Shown in pieces: positions 61,016-64,000 of a stretch of DNA of 64,000 nt. The DNA comes from CAVZBT01 sp963773605 (GTDB lineage Bacteria; Acidobacteriota; UBA6911): the NCBI GenBank assembly GCA_963773605.1, contig CAVZBT010000006.1:124001-188000 (forward strand), given 5' to 3'. A program made the position numbers and the translations under genes. Under the pieces are notes generated by a model. That model made no database searches, was not told the DNA's origin, and saw only the letters and a list, made by a program, of their open reading frames with translations. Positions within the stretch are counted from its first letter, which is position 1; each line of letters begins with the position of its first letter.

Positions 61016-61309
61016 ATGCAGGAGAGGACTTTTTGGGAAACCATCAAGCTTCAGGGGGGCGAGCTGCTGGACAAGGTGAGGCAGCTGATCCACGAGGGGA
61101 ACGTGCGGCGGATCATAATCAAGCAGGGCGATCGGAGCGTGGCGGAGTTCCCGCTGACAGTCGGGGTAGTCGGCACGGTGCTGGCCCCTGTGCTCGCCGC
61201 CGTCGGCGCACTGGCCGCGCTGCTGACGGACTGTTCGATCGAGGTCGAGCGGGTCGTGCGGCCGGCGGAGCCGCCTGTAATCATTCCCCCGACTCCTCCG
61301 GAACAGTAG
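61016..61309 (+). CDS. DUF4342 family protein
   Basis: From the ATG at 61016 (GGAAGGAGAACAGGA upstream) this is a 97-residue DUF4342 protein. It has an N-terminal helical part (FWETIKLQGGELLDKVRQLI), the conserved block HEGNVRRIIIKQGDRSVAEF, then PLTVGVVGTVLAPVLAAVGA and ALAALLTDCSIEVERVV. The hydrophobic Gly/Ala segment could insert in the membrane. A proline-rich tail of 12 residues ends the protein. The family is widespread and of unknown function. A family 1 repeat begins 4 bp after its stop and another lies 60 bp before its start. Confidence 0.85.
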   Translation: MQERTFWETIKLQGGELLDKVRQLIHEGNVRRIIIKQGDRSVAEFPLTVGVVGTVLAPVLAAVGALAALLTDCSIEVERVVRPAEPPVIIPPTPPEQ

Positions 61310-61312
61310 TTT

Positions 61313-61368
61313 TGGAGTGCGGCGGCTCGACGCCGCTTTGGGGGCGGCGCCTCGGCGCCGTCCCGCAC
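61313..61368. repeat. Repeat family 1, locus 14
   Basis: TGGAGTGCGGCGGCTCGACG, CCGCTTTGGGGGCGGCGCCT, CGGCGCCGTCCCGCAC. The right end lacks the final TCCA. It lies between the convergent DUF4342 and Myb-like genes, 4 bp after the former's stop. Confidence 0.82.
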
Positions 61369-61382
61369 ACTTGCCAAACCGG

Positions 61383-61703
61383 CTACCTGCGAGCTTTGCG
61401 CCTCGGCGCGGGGGCTGTCGACCGCGTCGTCGCTTTGGTACCCTTACCCTTCCAGCGGCGGCGAATGTTTTCGCGCCCCATTTCCTTCAAGCGCCGGATA
61501 CCCTTCGATAGCCCGAGTCGATGTCCCTTGAAGACCACCGAGGAAACCTTGCGGCCCAGGACCTTGGCTATATCAGCGTTGCTATGAGTGCGGTATAAAC
61601 GTTTAAGTATCGTGATCTCTTCATTTGTCCAGCGTGGACGCACTCGGGACCTTTTCGCAGGGGTCTTGGCTTTTGCCCGTTGTGATTGCTCAAACTTCCG
61701 CAT
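61383..61703 (-). CDS. Small basic Myb/SANT-like DNA-binding protein
   Basis: This 106-residue, very basic protein has a central helix-turn-helix resembling a Myb/SANT unit (RWTNEEITILKRLYRTHSNA, then DIAKVLGRKVSSVVFKGHRL). It is flanked by Lys/Arg-rich arms (KAKTPAKRSRVRPR and the C-terminal KGKGTKATTRSTAP). The ATG at 61703 is preferred over a GTG two codons upstream because AAAGAGG lies at the right distance. The domain suggests sequence-specific DNA binding, like repressor or phage-type regulators with SANT-like domains. The target is unknown. It lies between two repeat loci, so its 3-prime flank is short. Confidence 0.7.
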   Translation of the reverse strand: MRKFEQSQRAKAKTPAKRSRVRPRWTNEEITILKRLYRTHSNADIAKVLGRKVSSVVFKGHRLGLSKGIRRLKEMGRENIRRRWKGKGTKATTRSTAPAPRRKARR

Positions 61704-61880
61704 ATCCACCTCTTTCGTACTTCCTTGTAATAAACGTAGGCTCTTCGCCGGAGCTTTTCAATGTCTAATGAGGCCGGAAAGGCCGATTTTTCGGCTGTTC
61801 GGGCCATGGTACACTCCTGCCGATGCAGTTCCAATTTCCTTCAGCCCTCGCGCCCACCCCGAAGGGGTGACGCAAGACTT

Positions 61881-61991
61881 TGGAGTGCGGCGGCTCGACG
61901 CCGCTTTGTGGGCGGCGCCTGGGCGCCGCCCTTGGCGGACACCTGACGATCAGTAAGACCGGCGACAGCGGTGCCGAGGCACCGCACTCCA
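61881..61991. repeat. Repeat family 1, locus 15
   Basis: TGGAGTGCGGCGGCTCGACG, CCGCTTTGTGGGCGGCGCCT, GGGCGCCGCCC, a 37-bp middle, then AGCGGTGCCGAGGCACCGCA with CTCCA. It ends 1 bp before the mutY ATG, leaving no room for an independent ribosome site. Confidence 0.87.
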
Positions 61992-61992
61992 G

Positions 61993-63072
61993 ATGAGACG
62001 CAGAACCAGATCGTGTACTCTATGGGACCGCGCCAGGAACCGGAGGTTCCGACGGCGCCTCCTGGCATGGTACGACCGTCACAAGCGTGCGCTCCCCTGG
62101 CGCTCGGATCCCTCGCCCTACCGGGTGTGGGTCTCCGAGATCATGCTGCAACAGACCCAGGTCGCCACCGTGCTTCCCTACTACGAGCGGTTCCTGCAGC
62201 GCTTTCCCGATCTGCGGTCGCTGGCCCTGGCGCGGGAGGAGGAGGTACTCGCGCTCTGGGCCGGGCTCGGCTACTACTCAAGGGGGCGGAACCTGCTGCT
62301 TGCGGCGCGCAAGATCGTCGACGATTTCGGGGGGGAATTCCCCCGTGAGATGAACGACACGCTCGCGCTGCCGGGGGTCGGCAGGTACACGGCCTGCGCG
62401 ATACAGTCGATTGCGTTCAACCGCAGGGAGCCGATCGTCGACGGCAACGTCAGACGCGTTGCGGCGCGGCTGCACGGCATTGCGTCGGGGGCCGCCGAAG
62501 AGTTTTTCTGGGAGCAGGCGGCCGCATGGGTGCCTGCGGGACGCCCTGCCGATTTCAACCAGGCTCTCATGGAGCTGGGGGCGCTGGTTTGCGTCCCGCG
62601 GCGGCCGAAGTGCCCCGAGTGCCCGGTGCGGTCGCTGTGTACGGCCCGCCGCGAGGGCATCCAGGACCGCATTCCCGCGCCACGCCGGAAACGCAAGCCG
62701 GAGGAGGTCGTGCTGGTGGTGCTGCTGGCGTCGCGCCCGGGGCAGGTGCTGCTCTGCCGACAACCGGCGGAATCATTTGTGCCGGGCGTCTGGGGGTTGC
62801 CGTCCCGCGGCGTGAAGGGATCGTCGGATCCGGGCCGCGCCGCGCGGCGCTTCGCCCGGGAACTGTTCCACACGAGGATACGGCTTCGAAGCCGGGCGCA
62901 GGTAAACCACGCCATTACCCACAGAAGGATCGTGGCGCACATGGTCGAAGTGGACGGCACGGAAATCGGGGAGGTTCAATCCCCGCTCTGCTGGGTCGGT
63001 GCGGATCGCGCCGCAACCTTGATCACATCTTCCCTCTTCCGGAAGATCTTGCGCCCGAACTCTAGAGTGTAG
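61993..63072 (+). CDS. mutY: A/G-specific adenine DNA glycosylase MutY
   Basis: MutY removes adenine mispaired with 8-oxoguanine. This 359-residue protein has the family N-terminus (LLAWYDRHKRALPWRSDPSP), the catalytic Glu in WVSEIMLQQTQVATVLPYYE, the helix-hairpin-helix LALPGVGRYTACAIQSIAF with the Asp in EPIVDGNVRRVAARL, and the iron-sulfur cluster CVPRRPKCPECPVRSLC (Cys-X6-Cys-X2-Cys-X5-Cys). The C-terminal NUDIX-like domain is present (EEVVLVVLLASRPGQVLLCR, NHAITHRRIVAHMVEV). The ATG is 1 bp after a family 1 repeat and no Shine-Dalgarno is visible, so the real start may be the internal RRRLLAWYD region or initiation may be leaderless. Confidence 0.93.
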   Translation: MRRRTRSCTLWDRARNRRFRRRLLAWYDRHKRALPWRSDPSPYRVWVSEIMLQQTQVATVLPYYERFLQRFPDLRSLALAREEEVLALWAGLGYYSRGRNLLLAARKIVDDFGGEFPREMNDTLALPGVGRYTACAIQSIAFNRREPIVDGNVRRVAARLHGIASGAAEEFFWEQAAAWVPAGRPADFNQALMELGALVCVPRRPKCPECPVRSLCTARREGIQDRIPAPRRKRKPEEVVLVVLLASRPGQVLLCRQPAESFVPGVWGLPSRGVKGSSDPGRAARRFARELFHTRIRLRSRAQVNHAITHRRIVAHMVEVDGTEIGEVQSPLCWVGADRAATLITSSLFRKILRPNSRV

Positions 63073-63081
63073 CTTGTCGGT

Positions 63082-63212
63082 GTGGGCCGCGTCGGCTCAG
63101 TGGGCCGCGTCGGCTCGCCGCGGCCCGCGATCTCGCCCAACCCGTGGATTTCTCGATGGCCCTGCGGTTGTACTTCACTCAGGGCGGGGGCGGGCCGACC
63201 CCGCCCCCTTGG
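63082..63212. repeat. GC-rich repeat family 2, full copy with duplicated left arm
   Basis: GTGGGCCGCGTCGGCTCA occurs twice in a row, then GCCGCGGCCC, CCCGTGGATTTCTCG, TTCACTCAGGGCGGGGGCGG and GCCGACCCCGCCCCCTT. It fills the space between the convergent mutY and isomerase genes (10 bp and 6 bp from their stops). Confidence 0.75.
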
Positions 63213-63217
63213 TCTCC

Positions 63218-64000
63218 TCACGCACCGAAATCGGCGAGTTTGCGGAGGGCGGGGAGGACCTCTTCCAACGGCGCTTTCGGGCGGCACTCCAGCGACACAT
63301 AACCCTGGTAGCGGTCCCCCAGATCGTAAATCGCGCGGAAGACGTTCCGGTAATTGATCTCCCCGGTCCCCGGTTCGTTGCGCCCCGGAACGTCGGCCAC
63401 GTGGAAATGGCCGGTGTGGGCGATGTAGGTACGGAGGTTGTCGATCAGGTTCCCCTCCATGATCTGCGTGTGGTAGAGGTCGAACAACAGCTTCACGTTC
63501 GGGCTTCCGACCCGATCGACCATTTCCGCGCCGTCGCGGATGAAATAGAGAAAGTAGCCGGCGTGATCGACAAAGGTGTTGAGCACCTCGACGATCGCAG
63601 TGATGCCGTTCTTTTCCAGCACGGGAGCGATCGCGCGCAACCCCGCCACCGCGCTCGACATCTGCTCCGCGCGGGTCAGCCCGCCCAGCTCGTTCCCCGT
63701 GAGGACGACCAGCCGCCTCGCACCCGCCTTGCGTGCCGCATCGAGCGCGAGCCGCATCTGCTCGAGGAAGCCGTCGCGTTCCCGAGGGTTCACGAGCCCG
63801 CACCCCGGGGCCGTCACGCCCTTGTTGGCGATCAGGCAGGCGCAATCGAGCCGGTGCTTCGGTTTTTCGGCGACGAACTCGTCGAGAAGTGCGGGGTTGC
63901 GCCAATCGAACATTTCGTAGCCGTTGTAGCGGTATTTCTCCAGCAGGGCCATCGCCTCGGGGACGGGACGCTTACCCATCATCCCCCACGTCAGCGACAG
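63218..64000 (-). CDS. Hydroxypyruvate isomerase-like TIM-barrel protein, 5-prime end outside the window
   Basis: About 260 residues of a xylose-isomerase-like TIM barrel of the hydroxypyruvate isomerase type are visible. The metal ligands appear in ITAIVEVLNTFVDHAGYFL (Glu), NVKLLFDLYHTQIMEGNLID (Asp, His), IAHTGHFHVADVPGRNEPGT (His) and YQGYVSLECRPKAPLEEVL (Glu). The frame is open to the right edge with LSLTWGMMGKRP, so the start lies outside; ATG codons at about 63982 are internal. The enzymes interconvert hydroxypyruvate and tartronate semialdehyde or related sugars. A family 2 repeat lies 6 bp after the stop. Confidence 0.85.
   Translation of the reverse strand: MSLTWGMMGKRPVPEAMALLEKYRYNGYEMFDWRNPALLDEFVAEKPKHRLDCACLIANKGVTAPGCGLVNPRERDGFLEQMRLALDAARKAGARRLVVLTGNELGGLTRAEQMSSAVAGLRAIAPVLEKNGITAIVEVLNTFVDHAGYFLYFIRDGAEMVDRVGSPNVKLLFDLYHTQIMEGNLIDNLRTYIAHTGHFHVADVPGRNEPGTGEINYRNVFRAIYDLGDRYQGYVSLECRPKAPLEEVLPALRKLADFGA

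Noticed and set aside
38926..61991. CRISPR array
   Set aside because: The repeats are dispersed between genes, differ in length, and lack regular spacers and any cas gene.
44976..61993. Short peptides beginning MECGGSTPLW or MRRLDAALGAAP at many spacers
   Set aside because: They are translations of the family 1 DNA repeat in different frames and recur with the repeat, so they are not genes.
1..64000. tRNA, rRNA or insertion-sequence transposase genes
   Set aside because: I saw no cloverleaf with TTCGANNC-type arms, no rRNA core sequences, and no DDE or tyrosine transposase motifs on either strand.

Overview
The window looks like chromosomal DNA of an Acidobacteriota member, probably from a metagenome or long-read assembly. 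The evidence is high GC, an Oar-like TonB-dependent receptor with an N-terminal carboxypeptidase-regulatory domain, a tricorn-type peptidase, a Tad pilus locus and many GT-C membrane glycosyltransferases. This placement is an inference from gene content; there is no rRNA gene here. Small indels break several genes, mostly in the Tad locus and the TonB receptor.

Layout. 1-9.6 kb (minus strand): a Tad (tight adherence) pilus locus with three Flp pilin genes, cpaB/rcpC, the secretin cpaC/rcpA, tadZ, tadA, tadB, tadC, a tiny membrane ORF, a DUF192 gene and a TPR lipoprotein running off the left edge. 9.7-33.3 kb: a glycan island with nine GT-C type membrane glycosyltransferases (GT39, GT87 and unassigned), two FkbM methyltransferases, a class I methyltransferase, a CmcI-like protein, a nucleotide-sugar epimerase and a membrane protein fused to a spermidine-synthase-like domain. 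33.4-35.6 kb: TadG- and TadE-like pseudopilin genes. 35.7-42.5 kb: a tenth GT-C-like membrane protein coupled to an OmpR-type two-component system, an AAA+ ATPase with a winged-helix N-terminus, a polyprenyl-phosphate sugar GT2 and a second epimerase. The arrangement suggests a pilus locus split by, and possibly decorated by, a lipid-linked glycosylation system.

42.5-64 kb is mixed housekeeping and accessory DNA: a cNMP/GAF sensor, IlvD, an MFS transporter, an HD phosphohydrolase, an aldo/keto-reductase-like protein, an amidohydrolase, a class III aminotransferase, a MazEF-like pair, the broken TonB receptor, a TPR protein, an internally deleted tricorn peptidase, a DUF4342 protein, a Myb-like protein, MutY and a hydroxypyruvate-isomerase-like enzyme.

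The most unusual feature is a family of modular palindromic repeats (ends TGGAGTGCGGCG / CGCCGCACTCCA). At least 15 loci fill almost every gene boundary from 38.9 to 62.0 kb, and none is clear to the left. The termini repeatedly sit 0-3 bp from stop codons. Two nearly identical 112-bp copies flank the MFS gene as direct repeats, and in several places the repeat supplies a stop codon, an N-terminus or a C-terminal tail. A second GC-rich repeat family (about 110 bp, starting GTGGGCCGCG) also favours gene 3-prime ends.
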